Made by a program: the position numbers and the translations under genes
Shown here: piece by piece, positions 18,863 to 30,300 of the stretch
Layout: each line of letters opens with the position of its first letter
Numbering within the stretch: the stretch's first letter is position 1
Origin: Lysinibacillus capsici
GTDB taxonomy: Bacteria > Bacillota > Bacilli > Bacillales_A > Planococcaceae
Direction: 5' to 3'
DNA: 64,000 nucleotides
Assembly (NCBI RefSeq): GCF_003367505.1
Contig: NZ_PXXX01000024.1
Location: forward strand, 124,001-188,000
Notes under the pieces: generated by a model
Databases searched by the model: none
What the model was told of the DNA's origin: nothing
Seen by the model: the letters and a program-made list of their open reading frames with translations, nothing else

Positions 18863-20746
18863 CTATGAATTCGTTTGGAACGATCCATTGTGAGTACAAA
18901 AGCGATTTTTCCCGCTGTTTTTCGCCTCATACAAGGCTGTATCTGCATGTAAAAACACAGATTGGAATGCTGGTCGATCTCGCTCATCCCATGTTATAAG
19001 ACCCGCAGAAATGGTTACTTGTGGATCTGTGGTACTTGGGATGACTTCCACAATGGTTGATGCTAATTCTAAAGCTTCTTTTTCATCGATGTTAGGGACA
19101 TAGACAGACATTTCTTCTCCACCCCATCTTGCACAAATCCCACGACTTCCAATAGTCTCTTTTAATTGAACCGCAATCTGAACAAGAATTTTATCTCCAA
19201 CTTGGTGACCATACGTATCATTAATGCGTTTAAAATTATCAATATCAATTAACAAAAACATACCAGATTGATCATATTCAAGTGATTTTTCTACAAACTG
19301 ATCGAGGTAACTACGAGCATACAGTTTCGTTAAATGATCCAAATCGACCATTTCCTGAAGCTGTGTTCGTAAAATTGAGTTTGCAATGGCTAATGATGAA
19401 TGGTGAATTAAAGATTGCATTAATTTGAAACTATCGAATGAAAAGAAATATGGCTCTTTATGTAAGACAATACTAAAACCATTAATCTTTTCCTCCATAA
19501 GTATAGGAATCGCCATAATAGAGCGATACTCAATTTGATTAGGAGTTAGACGGCTGAAATCGGCAACAAATAGTGGATCATTCGTTTGAGCAAAGTGCTG
19601 TTCAACATGTTTTATATAACTTTGACCGTTTTCTGAATGGAACAGGGAGGTACTTGCACCTGTTATTTCAAATGTATCGTGTTTTTTAAATGCGAAACAT
19701 ACTTCCATTGGCTGAAAGGATTTCAGTAACTGCTTTTGTAGGAAAAGTAACATTTCATGAATGTCAATTCGCATATTTAAACGATGCGAAGTTTCATTGA
19801 TGAGTTGTAAGTCACTTACGAGGCGATGCGATTGATGATATAACTTTGCATTTTCAAGAGCATTTCCTGAAGCTTGTGCCAGCATCCGTACAAAATCTTT
19901 TTCGGTTGTTGAAAAAAGATAAGTGGTGGGTGCACTTACTTGCAAGATGCCATAAATAGCTTGCCTGCCCTTAATCGGTGCATTTAACAACCGACAATTT
20001 AAATCGCTCGCTAGCTCTGTCGTCAACTCTCCTGATACAAAGGCTTCAATTGTAGCAGGTCTTTCTGATAAATAATCAAAAAGCTTAATATCGATGGTCG
20101 TGTGTCGATCTTGATCATTCGATAAAATAAGCTCCACATTAAACTCAGGAAAATTATCCCGTATATTTTTTAATACATTTTCTAAAATTAAATCAATATC
20201 CATTGTTGAATGAAATAAATCAGTCATGTTATATAGTTTTCTATATTGGTCTTCATTTATTTTGACATCTAAATTGTCTCTAATCATTTGAAGAACCTTT
20301 GAAAGTGTTTCTATACACTCTTCACCATACTCCGAGGTCATAAAGTCTGTCCAAGACTCTGTTGCCTCCACAAGTAATATACCAATGGGATTTTTGCCCT
20401 CTGCTTGGAAAAGCACCATATCTGTCATCATTGAATAGGCCTGTCTTGCTTTCAATATATAAGGAATTTTCACTACTTTTTGTTGATAAAAACTAGCTTC
20501 GATCATCAGCCATGACACAGCATTTAGCTTTGTTTCAATTGTTAATGAAGCCATCTCTTCGATTGGGATTAAGGAATTACCTTCAAAACTAAGAAAAGCA
20601 GCATTATCAATTTTCAAGCGCTTCTTTAGAAACTGTTTCAATGAACAAAAATACCCATTAAAACTAGTTTGTTCTTCATAAGAACTCACCCAAAAGCTCA
20701 AAACATCAGATTTTATATATTTTAGCGTTTGTAAATGGTCTGTCAT
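18863..20746 (-). CDS. ytrP: GAF-GAF-GGDEF diguanylate cyclase-like protein (YtrP)
   Basis: A 627-residue soluble protein: an N-terminal region of about 150 residues without clear motifs, two GAF-like sensor domains (about 165-310 and 320-455), then a GGDEF domain (about 460-620). The cyclase core is FLLIDIDNFKRINDTYGHQVGD with the signature GGEEM at 542-546, a variant with Met for Phe. No RxxD inhibitory site precedes the signature. ATG at 20746 follows AAAGGTGA. In B. subtilis, YtrP lies near rpsD, as here. Activity as a c-di-GMP synthase is plausible but not certain. Confidence 0.88.
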   Translation of the reverse strand: MTDHLQTLKYIKSDVLSFWVSSYEEQTSFNGYFCSLKQFLKKRLKIDNAAFLSFEGNSLIPIEEMASLTIETKLNAVSWLMIEASFYQQKVVKIPYILKARQAYSMMTDMVLFQAEGKNPIGILLVEATESWTDFMTSEYGEECIETLSKVLQMIRDNLDVKINEDQYRKLYNMTDLFHSTMDIDLILENVLKNIRDNFPEFNVELILSNDQDRHTTIDIKLFDYLSERPATIEAFVSGELTTELASDLNCRLLNAPIKGRQAIYGILQVSAPTTYLFSTTEKDFVRMLAQASGNALENAKLYHQSHRLVSDLQLINETSHRLNMRIDIHEMLLFLQKQLLKSFQPMEVCFAFKKHDTFEITGASTSLFHSENGQSYIKHVEQHFAQTNDPLFVADFSRLTPNQIEYRSIMAIPILMEEKINGFSIVLHKEPYFFSFDSFKLMQSLIHHSSLAIANSILRTQLQEMVDLDHLTKLYARSYLDQFVEKSLEYDQSGMFLLIDIDNFKRINDTYGHQVGDKILVQIAVQLKETIGSRGICARWGGEEMSVYVPNIDEKEALELASTIVEVIPSTTDPQVTISAGLITWDERDRPAFQSVFLHADTALYEAKNSGKNRFCTHNGSFQTNS

Positions 20747-20953
20747 GAAATCACCTTTTCTATATAACGTCCAAATCAATTACTATTAACTTATAATATA
20801 TTATACATAATTTGTGTCATTTTGACTATGTAATTATCCCTTACTTTTACAATTTACATAACACAGCGTATCATTAACTATTCCCATATTATTTTAAATA
20901 GGTAGTGAGGAATTTCCTACTATGTTCTTTTATATTTTTTTACTAGCTAATAA

Positions 20954-20982
20954 TTGACGTCCTTGTCCAAAGCAGTTACAAT
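20954..20982 (+). promoter_or_regulatory. Promoter of rpsD
   Basis: TTGACG (20954-20959) and TACAAT (20977-20982) with an ideal 17-base spacer. This predicts a start near 20989 and a 5' leader of about 225 bases. Confidence 0.75.
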
Positions 20983-20988
20983 GGAGGT

Positions 20989-21214
20989 TGTGTAAAATAA
21001 ACGCAGCAGTGGTATAAGCTTATGATTGTATTTTATTCCTCTATTTTCTGATGTACAACTACTTAGATGATCAGCAATGAAAATTAGATGGTGTATTGTG
21101 TAACCTAACGGCTGCATAGGCGAAAGTACATGAAAATAAAATGCGTGTAAGAATGGGTACTACTGGTTTTTGTTTTACAACAAAAAAACCAAATTTAAAG
21201 GAGGAGACAACAAT
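20989..21214 (+). promoter_or_regulatory. Long rpsD leader, candidate S4 autoregulatory RNA
   Basis: About 225 bases of untranslated leader separate the promoter from the rpsD ATG. Near its end a hairpin GGTTTTTGTT/AACAAAAAAACC (about 21161-21192) stands just before the ribosome site. In B. subtilis, S4 represses its own synthesis by binding the rpsD leader. The same control is inferred here from length and position; the binding fold itself was not reconstructed. Confidence 0.5.
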
Positions 21215-21817
21215 ATGTCTCGTTATACAGGTCCATCTTGGAAATTATCACGTCGTCTTGGTATCTCACTAAGCGGTACAGGTAAAGAAATCGAAAAACG
21301 TCCTTACGCACCAGGACAACACGGTCCAAACCAACGTAAAAAATTATCAGAATACGGTTTACAACTTCAAGAAAAACAAAAACTTCGTCATATGTATGGT
21401 ATGAACGAACGTCAATTCCGTACTCTATTTAACCGCGCTGGTAAAATGAAAGGTGTTCACGGTGAAAACTTCATGATCCTTCTTGAAACTCGCCTTGACA
21501 ACTTAGTTTACCGTTTAGGTTTAGCTCGTACTCGTCGTGGAGCTCGTCAATTAGTTAACCACGGTCACATCTTAGTAGATGGCAAACGCGTTGATATCCC
21601 ATCATACAGCGTAAAACCAGGTCAAACGATTTCTCTTCGTGAAAAATCTCAAAACCTTGCTGTAGTAGTAGAAGCAATCGAAGTAAACAACTTCGTACCT
21701 GACTACTTAACATTCGATGCTGACAAAAAAGAAGGTACATTCACTCGCCTTCCAGAGCGTTCTGAATTATCAGCTGAAATCAACGAAGCATTCATCGTAG
21801 AGTACTACTCTCGTTAA
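21215..21817 (+). CDS. rpsD: 30S ribosomal protein S4
   Basis: A 200-residue primary 16S rRNA-binding protein of the small subunit. It starts [20 protein letters not shown], with the S4 RNA-binding domain around residues 92-152 ([20 protein letters not shown] onward). Strong AAAGGAGGAG precedes the ATG at 21215. The codon use is visibly biased (CGT arginine, AAA lysine), as expected for a highly expressed gene. It is monocistronic, outside the large ribosomal operons, as in B. subtilis. Confidence 0.98.
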   Translation: MSRYTGPSWKLSRRLGISLSGTGKEIEKRPYAPGQHGPNQRKKLSEYGLQLQEKQKLRHMYGMNERQFRTLFNRAGKMKGVHGENFMILLETRLDNLVYRLGLARTRRGARQLVNHGHILVDGKRVDIPSYSVKPGQTISLREKSQNLAVVVEAIEVNNFVPDYLTFDADKKEGTFTRLPERSELSAEINEAFIVEYYSR

Positions 21818-21832
21818 TCAATTGATGCTAAT

Positions 21833-21878
21833 AAAAGCCCTGAAATCCCTTGTATACCAAGGCTTCAGGGTTTTTTTC
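21833..21878. terminator. Terminator after rpsD
   Basis: Stem AGCCCTGAA/TTCAGGGTT with an internal helix and a run of seven T on the plus strand. Confidence 0.85.
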
Positions 21879-21887
21879 TATGAACAA

Positions 21888-22930
21888 TCAATTAGAACCT
21901 ACGTTTTTTCCGCTTTTAATCATTAGCGCAAAAACTAATCCAGTACCGAGTATTGTAGCAAGTAGGAGGAAGGCTACAGTAAAGCTACCAAATTGTATGA
22001 AATAAGCAGATATGAACGGTGCAACACTTGTTCCAGCAAATAAAATTACTGTGTACATAGAAACTGCAATCCCTCCCATATTCCAACCTAACTGACTAAC
22101 AAGCGTTACTAATGAAGGAACAGCAAGGGCAATCCCACCAACAAATAAAATACTACTGATGGTTAAACCAGCTATAGTTGAAATAAAGCTCATCGCGGTC
22201 AGTGCAATAATCGCGAGAGTTAAGGCCATTTTCAGTACAAACAGCACATTAAAACGCTTTGCTATTTTCCCCGCAAATGGTGACATAACCATCCCCACTA
22301 CCCCAAAGATACGAATGTAGATAAGGTTCTGACTTTTCATACCAAAGAAATCACTCGTTAAATAAGCCCCTAAAATAATGTACATACTGACAAATGACAT
22401 TAATAATGCAAACGCAATGATATAACTAAAGATCAAATTTCTATTGGTGAAAATAATACCAATTCTCTTCAGAGGAGCCCATATATTTTTAGTTTCATTC
22501 TGAATTATTCCCTTCGGTAAGATCCACACGACTAACAAAGCAGTCATAACATACACTACAGCAAGTACATAAAAGATGACGTGCCAATGACTATGGTCGC
22601 TTACATATCCACTAAACACCTGACCAACTATACCCGCTACAAGAAATCCCGTACTGATAAAACCTACTGCCCCAACTTTTCGATCATTTGGAAAAACCTC
22701 AAGAGTATAGGCAAGTGCTACTGGTGAAAATGTTGCTGCCGCAAGCCCCTGTAATCCTCTCAATAGAAGGATAAAAGAAAAGTCATTAACTAAACCTGAA
22801 GTAACGTTATTACGCTTAATAAAAAAAGCCCAAATACAATGATATTTTTACGACCATATTTTTCTGATATCGCACCATAGAAAAAACACCCTAGTGCAAA
22901 TCCAAGTGAAAAAACACTAGATGTTTGGCA
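21888..22930 (-). pseudogene. MFS transporter, frameshifted and 5'-truncated
   Basis: Remnant of a major facilitator superfamily exporter. An intact C-terminal reading frame (21888-22763, 291 residues) carries about nine membrane segments. Upstream, the preceding frame encodes SSVFSLGFALGCFFYGAISE and KYGRK (motif A after TM2), then runs into a TAG at 22790-22792. Loss of one base near 22806 would restore SVIT-x-TSGLVNDFSFILLLRGLQG. The first membrane segment and start codon are missing: sequence before about 22930 is unrelated. Either a decayed gene or, for the single-base shift only, a sequencing error; the missing N-terminus favours decay. Confidence 0.8.
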
Positions 22931-23100
22931 TCTTCTCGATTTGTATCACTTGAAGAAGACATTTGAATCAGTTCAATATACGGCTCTACCCCTAATACAG
23001 GTAAATCATCTTCATGTGTTAATCCAAAGCAAGAATTTTTATTTTCACTGATTTCTTCAAAATGATGCACTACTTTTTTAGCGCAGACGCATTGCCCAGA
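22922..23100 (-). pseudogene. Unidentified coding remnant fused to the MFS pseudogene
   Basis: On the minus strand this stretch reads as protein (…AKKVVHHFEEISENKN… through LPVLGVEPYIELIQM… to …NREDAKH) but has no start codon, and its frame is closed upstream by two TAA codons. A one-base slip in the run of six A near 23070 would extend it upstream to IIVGYNNLGNASALKK. It is not MFS-like and I do not recognise the family. It abuts the MFS fragment at about 22922-22930, suggesting a deletion joined two broken genes. Confidence 0.5.
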
Positions 23101-23419
23101 TTATTATAACCAACAATAATTTTTTCTCTTATATTGTGGCAATTTTATGTACTTTAAAATAACAATTACATAGTTTCAAAATAACATAATCACTACCTTT
23201 ATAATAAAAACAAAATATCAGTTATTTACTATTCATTAGATCATCAAAATAGAACTGTTTTCCAAAAAATATATTTTACTTTCATAGTAAAATATTTTTA
23301 AAACCTTTTTAAATTCAATATTCTACAACAAAACAACATTCCAATGTTCCTATCATCACCTTAACTTTTTTGTAAAATAATAACATGAAGAAATTTAACA
23401 ATTTTAATAAAAATACGAG
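23101..23419. other. AT-rich gene-free stretch before the alcohol dehydrogenase
   Basis: Very AT-rich sequence with short poly-A/T runs and no coding frame with a ribosome site. It separates the decayed locus from the adh promoter. Confidence 0.5.
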
Positions 23420-23448
23420 TTGAACTTTTACAAAAAATAGAATACGAT
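23420..23448 (+). promoter_or_regulatory. Promoter of the iron alcohol dehydrogenase gene
   Basis: TTGAAC (23420-23425), a 17-base spacer and TACGAT (23443-23448). The predicted start of transcription is near 23455, which rules out the upstream TTG at 23452 as a translation start. Confidence 0.6.
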
Positions 23449-23511
23449 GAATTGCGAAAGGTGGTTCACCATCATTCAAGCAATAATAATTTTTTAAAAG
23501 GGGTTGGAAAT

Positions 23512-24717
23512 ATGTCAGACGTTCTAAAGCAATTTGTTATGCCGAAAACAAACTTATTTGGACCTGGAGCAATTCAAGAAGTTGGTAAACGCTTAAATGA
23601 TTTAGAAGTGAAAAAGACATTAATCGTAACAGATGAGGGTCTACACAAATTAGGTCTCTCAGAACAAATTGCAAACATCATTACAGCTGCTGGAATTGAT
23701 GTAGCAATTTTCCCTAAAGCAGAACCAAATCCAACAGATCAAAACATAGAAGATGGCATTTCCGTGTATCATGCGGAAAACTGTGATTCTATTGTTTCTC
23801 TTGGAGGAGGCAGCGCACACGATGCAGCAAAAGGTATCGGACTTATTGCTTCGAATGGTGGACGCATTCATGATTATGAAGGCGTTGATAAATCACAAAA
23901 TCCACTTGTGCCATTAATTGCAATTAATACAACTGCTGGTACTGCCAGTGAAATGACTCGTTTCACTATTATCACGGATACAGCACGCAAAGTAAAAATG
24001 GCCATTGTTGATAAGCATGTGACACCGTTACTTTCTATAAACGATCCTGAATTAATGATTGGTTTACCTCCTGCTCTTACGGCAGCTACTGGGGTCGATG
24101 CACTAACACATGCTATTGAATCATTCGTTTCTACGAATGCTACACCAATCACGGACGCATGTGCTGAAAAGGTCCTTCAGCTAATTCCTGAATATCTACC
24201 ACGTGCCTATGCAAATGGAGCTGATATAGAAGCGCGTGAACAAATGGTATATGCACAATTTTTAGCGGGAATGGCCTTTAATAATGCATCACTTGGCTAT
24301 GTTCATGCAATTGCTCATCAATTGGGTGGTTTCTATAACCTACCACATGGCGTGTGCAACGCTATTTTATTGCCACATGTTTGTCGATTTAATGTCACAG
24401 CACGTACAGAGCGCTTTGCTCGTATCGCTGAATTATTAGGAGAAAATGTAGAGGGTTTAAGTAAGCGAGATGCGGCTGAAAAGGCTATTACAGCTATTGA
24501 GAAGTTATCACAAGATTTAAATATTCCTAGCGGCTTCCGTGAATTAGGTGCAAAAGATGAGGATATTGAGATCTTAGCAAAAAATGCATTATTAGATGTG
24601 TGTGCTGAGACGAACCCTCGTAAAGCAACACTAGAGGATATCAAACAAATCATCACAAATGCAATGGGTCCTATTGTGAAAAAAGAAGAGTCACTCGAGG
24701 CAGTTGCCCTTTCTTAA
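23512..24717 (+). CDS. Iron-containing (group III) alcohol dehydrogenase
   Basis: A 401-residue cytoplasmic NAD(P)-dependent alcohol/aldehyde oxidoreductase. The nucleotide motif SLGGGSAHDAAKG is at 97-109, and the iron ligands fit D196 and H200 (GVDALTHAIE), H265 (GYVHAIAH) and H279 (LPHG). The ATG at 23512 follows AAAGGGGTTGG; the longer reading from the TTG at 23452 is rejected because of the promoter position. It resembles the YugJ/GbsB/methanol-dehydrogenase-like group; the substrate cannot be read. A tight terminator follows. Confidence 0.92.
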   Translation: MSDVLKQFVMPKTNLFGPGAIQEVGKRLNDLEVKKTLIVTDEGLHKLGLSEQIANIITAAGIDVAIFPKAEPNPTDQNIEDGISVYHAENCDSIVSLGGGSAHDAAKGIGLIASNGGRIHDYEGVDKSQNPLVPLIAINTTAGTASEMTRFTIITDTARKVKMAIVDKHVTPLLSINDPELMIGLPPALTAATGVDALTHAIESFVSTNATPITDACAEKVLQLIPEYLPRAYANGADIEAREQMVYAQFLAGMAFNNASLGYVHAIAHQLGGFYNLPHGVCNAILLPHVCRFNVTARTERFARIAELLGENVEGLSKRDAAEKAITAIEKLSQDLNIPSGFRELGAKDEDIEILAKNALLDVCAETNPRKATLEDIKQIITNAMGPIVKKEESLEAVALS

Positions 24718-24748
24718 TCGACGGTTTCCTATAAGCCTATACAAAGGA

Positions 24749-24779
24749 TGGAGAAAACAAATGTTTTCTCCACTTTTTT
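24749..24779 (+). terminator. Terminator after the alcohol dehydrogenase gene
   Basis: Stem GGAGAAAAC/GTTTTCTCC, loop AAAT, followed by a T-run. Confidence 0.8.
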
Positions 24780-24856
24780 ATGGACTCGATACACACACAT
24801 TGTCTATCACGGGAACTCTCGCTATACTTCTCTTAAAAAGAATAGGAGAAAATAAT

Positions 24857-25660
24857 ATGCGTTTAATTTCAATTTGTCCTAGCAATACAGAATTAGTCGC
24901 CTATTTAGGGCTGACAGACCAGCTCGTTGGAGTTGATGATTATTCCGATTGGCCATCATCGGTTAAAGATCTACCACAGCTTGGGCCTGATTTATCAATT
25001 AACATGGAGGCATTAGAGGCATTACAGCCTGATCTTGTTCTGGCTTCCTTGAGTGTACCTGGTATGGAAAAAAACATTGAGGCACTAAAAGAAAGAAATA
25101 TTCCTCATATTATTTTTAATGCAAACTCATTAGAAGAAATTGCGCAAGATCTTCTGACACTCGGGAAAGCTTGTCAAGTGGAGGAACAAGCAAAGACAAT
25201 TGCTGAAGAGTACATGCATTCCATCGAAAAAATGTATTCCATTGCACAAACAATTCCGAAGAAACCTACCCTGTATTGGGAATGGTGGCCGAACCCTATT
25301 TTCACTCCTGGGAAAATAAATTGGCTAACAGAAATTAGCGCTCTTGCTGGTGGCATAAATCTATTTCAAGATGTTGAGCTTGCTAGTGTTCAAACAGATT
25401 GGACAGATGTTGTTAAACGCCAGCCTGACTATATCATGATGGCTTGGGTTGGTGTCGCATTTGAGCGTATCCAACCTGCTAATTTATTAAAACGTCCATA
25501 TGCCAAAGAGTTACATGCCATTCAATCGGAACAGCTCCATGTAATGGAAGAATGGCTGTATTGTCGCCCTTCTCCACGACTTATTGAAGGTGCTATAAAA
25601 CTTGGAAAAATACTGCATCCTAAAGAATATGAACAAATAAAACCTCCAAGTTTCTTATGA
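24857..25660 (+). CDS. BtuF-like cobalamin-binding protein without signal peptide
   Basis: A 267-residue periplasmic-binding-fold protein of the helical-backbone (BtuF/FhuD) type: MRLISICPSNTELVAYLGLT, then GVDDYSDWP, LPQLGPDLSINMEAL and LQPDLVLAS are the usual landmarks. ATG at 24857 follows AATAGGAGA. From that start there is no signal peptide or lipobox, and no permease or ATPase gene is beside it, so a transport role is doubtful. A longer frame to 24704 would overlap the previous gene, lacks a ribosome site there, and crosses the terminator at 24749. Cytosolic homologues exist in Bacillales with unassigned function. Confidence 0.8.
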   Translation: MRLISICPSNTELVAYLGLTDQLVGVDDYSDWPSSVKDLPQLGPDLSINMEALEALQPDLVLASLSVPGMEKNIEALKERNIPHIIFNANSLEEIAQDLLTLGKACQVEEQAKTIAEEYMHSIEKMYSIAQTIPKKPTLYWEWWPNPIFTPGKINWLTEISALAGGINLFQDVELASVQTDWTDVVKRQPDYIMMAWVGVAFERIQPANLLKRPYAKELHAIQSEQLHVMEEWLYCRPSPRLIEGAIKLGKILHPKEYEQIKPPSFL

Positions 25661-25663
25661 TGA

Positions 25664-25699
25664 AAAAACCACATCCAGCGTTTTTTGGGATGTGGTTTT
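25664..25699. terminator. Bidirectional terminator between the BtuF-like gene and tyrS
   Basis: Stem AAAACCACATCC/GGATGTGGTTTT between convergent genes. Confidence 0.85.
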
Positions 25700-25710
25700 G
25701 CCAATAGAAA

Positions 25711-27272
<1,562 letters not shown>

Positions 27273-27283
27273 CTATAAACATA

Positions 27284-27311
27284 ATTTTATACGATTCTTT
27301 TTCAAAGTCAA
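27284..27311 (-). promoter_or_regulatory. Promoter of the tyrS T-box leader
   Basis: TTGACT and TAAAAT on the minus strand, 16 bases apart, just before the leader. Confidence 0.55.
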
Positions 27312-27319
27312 TAACTATG

Positions 27320-27347
27320 TTCGTGCTAAAACAATATGTGCTATAAT
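27320..27347 (+). promoter_or_regulatory. Promoter of the class A PBP gene
   Basis: A consensus TATAAT (27342-27347) with a weak -35 TTCGTG at 16 bases, 26 bases before the start codon. Confidence 0.5.
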
Positions 27348-27373
27348 AGACAAGATTTTAGGAGGTCGATACA

Positions 27374-30300
27374 TTGAAAGATTGGATTGAAAAAATCAAT
27401 GCAAAGATCGATGAATTACTTGAACAAAAATGGATGAAGAAATTACGTATTTCAGGTAGTGTTACCTGGAACTTATTTTTACTATTTTTAGTCTTTGCAT
27501 TGGTTGGCACTGTATTTGTCGGTTCAGTTGGAGCTGGTTATTTTGCTTCTCTTGTAAAAGAAGAACCGTTACGCTCAAAACAAGAGTTAAGGGATCAAAT
27601 TTTTAGCTATGAAGAAACCAGTGAGATTTATTTTGCCAACGATATTTATATTGGGAAATTAAGGACAGATTTAGATCGACGTGAAACTTCGCTTAGCAAT
27701 GTTGCACCAGAGGTCGTGAATGCTGTTCTGGCAACAGAAGATGAATATTTCCGAGAGCATAACGGAATTGTTCCTAAAGCAGTTATTCGTGGGTTATTAC
27801 AAGATGTCACAAACTCTGCAACGCAGACAGGTGGTTCTACACTTACCCAGCAGCTTATTAAAAACCAAGTACTAACTAATGAAGTATCATACGAGCGTAA
27901 AGCTAAGGAAATTTTACTAGCGATGCGTTTAGAACATTTTATGACGAAGGAAGAAATATTAGAGGCTTATTTAAATATCATTCCCTATGGTCGTAACTCT
28001 TCAGGACGAAATATTGCAGGTGTTGAAACAGCTGCGGAAGGAATTTTTGGCGTAAAAGCAAAAGAATTGACTCTTCCTCAAGCTGCGTACATAGCTGGTA
28101 TTCCACAGGCACCATTTGCTTATACACCATTTACAAATACAGGTGAACTGAAAAGTGAAGAAGCTTTGAAACCAGGTATTGATCGTATGAAAACAGTACT
28201 TTATCGTATGAAAGAAGCTGGTTATATTGATGATGCACAGTATAATGAAGCGTTAAACTATGATATTGCTGCCGATTTCCGTGGACCAGAAATGCGCGCG
28301 GAGGATCGTTATCCTTGGTTGACTTATGAGCTTGAAGCTCGTGCAAAAGATATTATTGCTGAAAAATTAGCAAAAGATGATGGGATTGACCCAGAGCGCT
28401 TAAAGTCAGAAAAAAAATTAAAGGATAAATATACGATTTTAGCAGATCGTGATGTTCGTTCAAAAGGCTATCGTATTTATTCAACCATTAATAAAGATAT
28501 GTATGATGCGATGCAAAAAGCAGCAAAAGACTTCCAGTATTATGGTCATACGTATACTGGTAAAGGGAAAGATCCTGTTACTGGTGAAGAAATTGATATT
28601 GAGATGCCGGTTCAAGTAGGTAGTATTTTAATAGAGAATACGACAGGTCGTATTTTAAGCTTTGTCGGTGGTCGAGACTTTAAAACCACTCAAGTAAACC
28701 ATGCAACACAAGCTTATCGTTCTAACGGTTCTACAATGAAACCATTACTTGTTTATGGACCTGCCATTGAGTATGGCGTAATCGGTGCGGGTAGTCCATT
28801 AGTTGACGTGAAATTCTCAATCGGTTCTTGGAGTCCAAGTAACTATATTACGAGTGATGAGCGAGGTCTTATTCCAGCACGTGAAGCTTTAGCAGATTCT
28901 CAAAATATTTCAGCACTACGTTTATATAATGATATTATTAGTAGACGCCCTGCAGATTTGTTGGTAAAAATGGGATTCTCAAAATTACATCCAGATGATT
29001 TTACTAACCTAGCAACTGGGATCGGTGCTTTAAGCGAAGGAACTACTGTTGAAGAAAATACAAATGCATTCGCTACCTTTGCAAATGGTGGCCAATTCAT
29101 TGACGCTTATATGATTGATCGAATTGAAGACCAAGAAGGAAATATTGTTTACCAACATGAAGTAGAACCTGTTCAAGTATTTAGCCCAGAAACATCTTAT
29201 ATCGTGACAGATATGCTACGTGATGTTCTCACTAAAGGAACAGGGACAATGGCACGAAATACATTAAAATTCTCTTCTGATTTCGCTGCAAAAACAGGGA
29301 CTTCTCAAGAATATAAAGATGTTTGGTTAGTTGGTTATAACCCTAATGTATCTCTTGGTGTTTGGATGGGTTACGATCAACCTCGTACACTTTATGCATT
29401 TAACAACACCTATTTACAGCCAAGCGTTCGGGTGAATAAGCTATGGGGTACTTTAATGAATGCTGTTTACGATGCGGACCCTCAGCTAATTGACCCTCCA
29501 ACAAGTTTTAAGGCGCCTAAAAATGTTGTGACAGCATCATTCTGTGGCATTTCCGGCATGGCCCCTTCTGCAGCTTGTGCTAGCGCAGGTCTTGTACGCT
29601 CAGATTTATTTAATGCGAAAGTATTTTTACCATCACAACCTGATGATAGCTTAGCCTCTTCAAGTGTTGTGACGATTAAAGGAAAAACTTATAATGCGTT
29701 GCCAAATACACCAGCAGAGTTTGTAAAAGCAGGTGGCGCAGGCATTAATCAAGACTTTATTAAACGAATGTTAGGTAGACTTGGCGGGAACCCTGCTAGT
29801 CTGTTACCAAAGAATTCTACATTGTCGAATTCATCTGTATCAGCAGTTGATTTCCCAGCGGATGGTAGCCCTCCAGGAGCTGTCTCAGCTTCAGTAAATG
29901 GCTCTACATTATCATGGTCAGAGTCATCGAATGATGTTGTTGGTTATCGTATCTACAACGTTACGAATGGCGGTAATACACTTGTAACGTCCGTACTAGA
30001 GTCAACACAAAGCATTACGGTTGCTAGTGGACAAGCTTATGTAGTGGTCGCTGTAGATATTACAGGTTTAACATCACCACACTCCAATGTTGTGTCTACT
30101 GGCGGTAGTGAAAATGAACCTGACCCAGAGGAAAACGACCAAGAGCCAATACCACCTACAACACCACCTACTAATGGCAATGGTAATGGTAATGGTTCGG
30201 GTAGTAACGGCAATGGCTCCAATAATGGGAACGGGTCTGGTAATAACGGCAATGGCTCCAATAACGGGGATGGTTCTGGTAACAATGGCAATGGCTCCAA

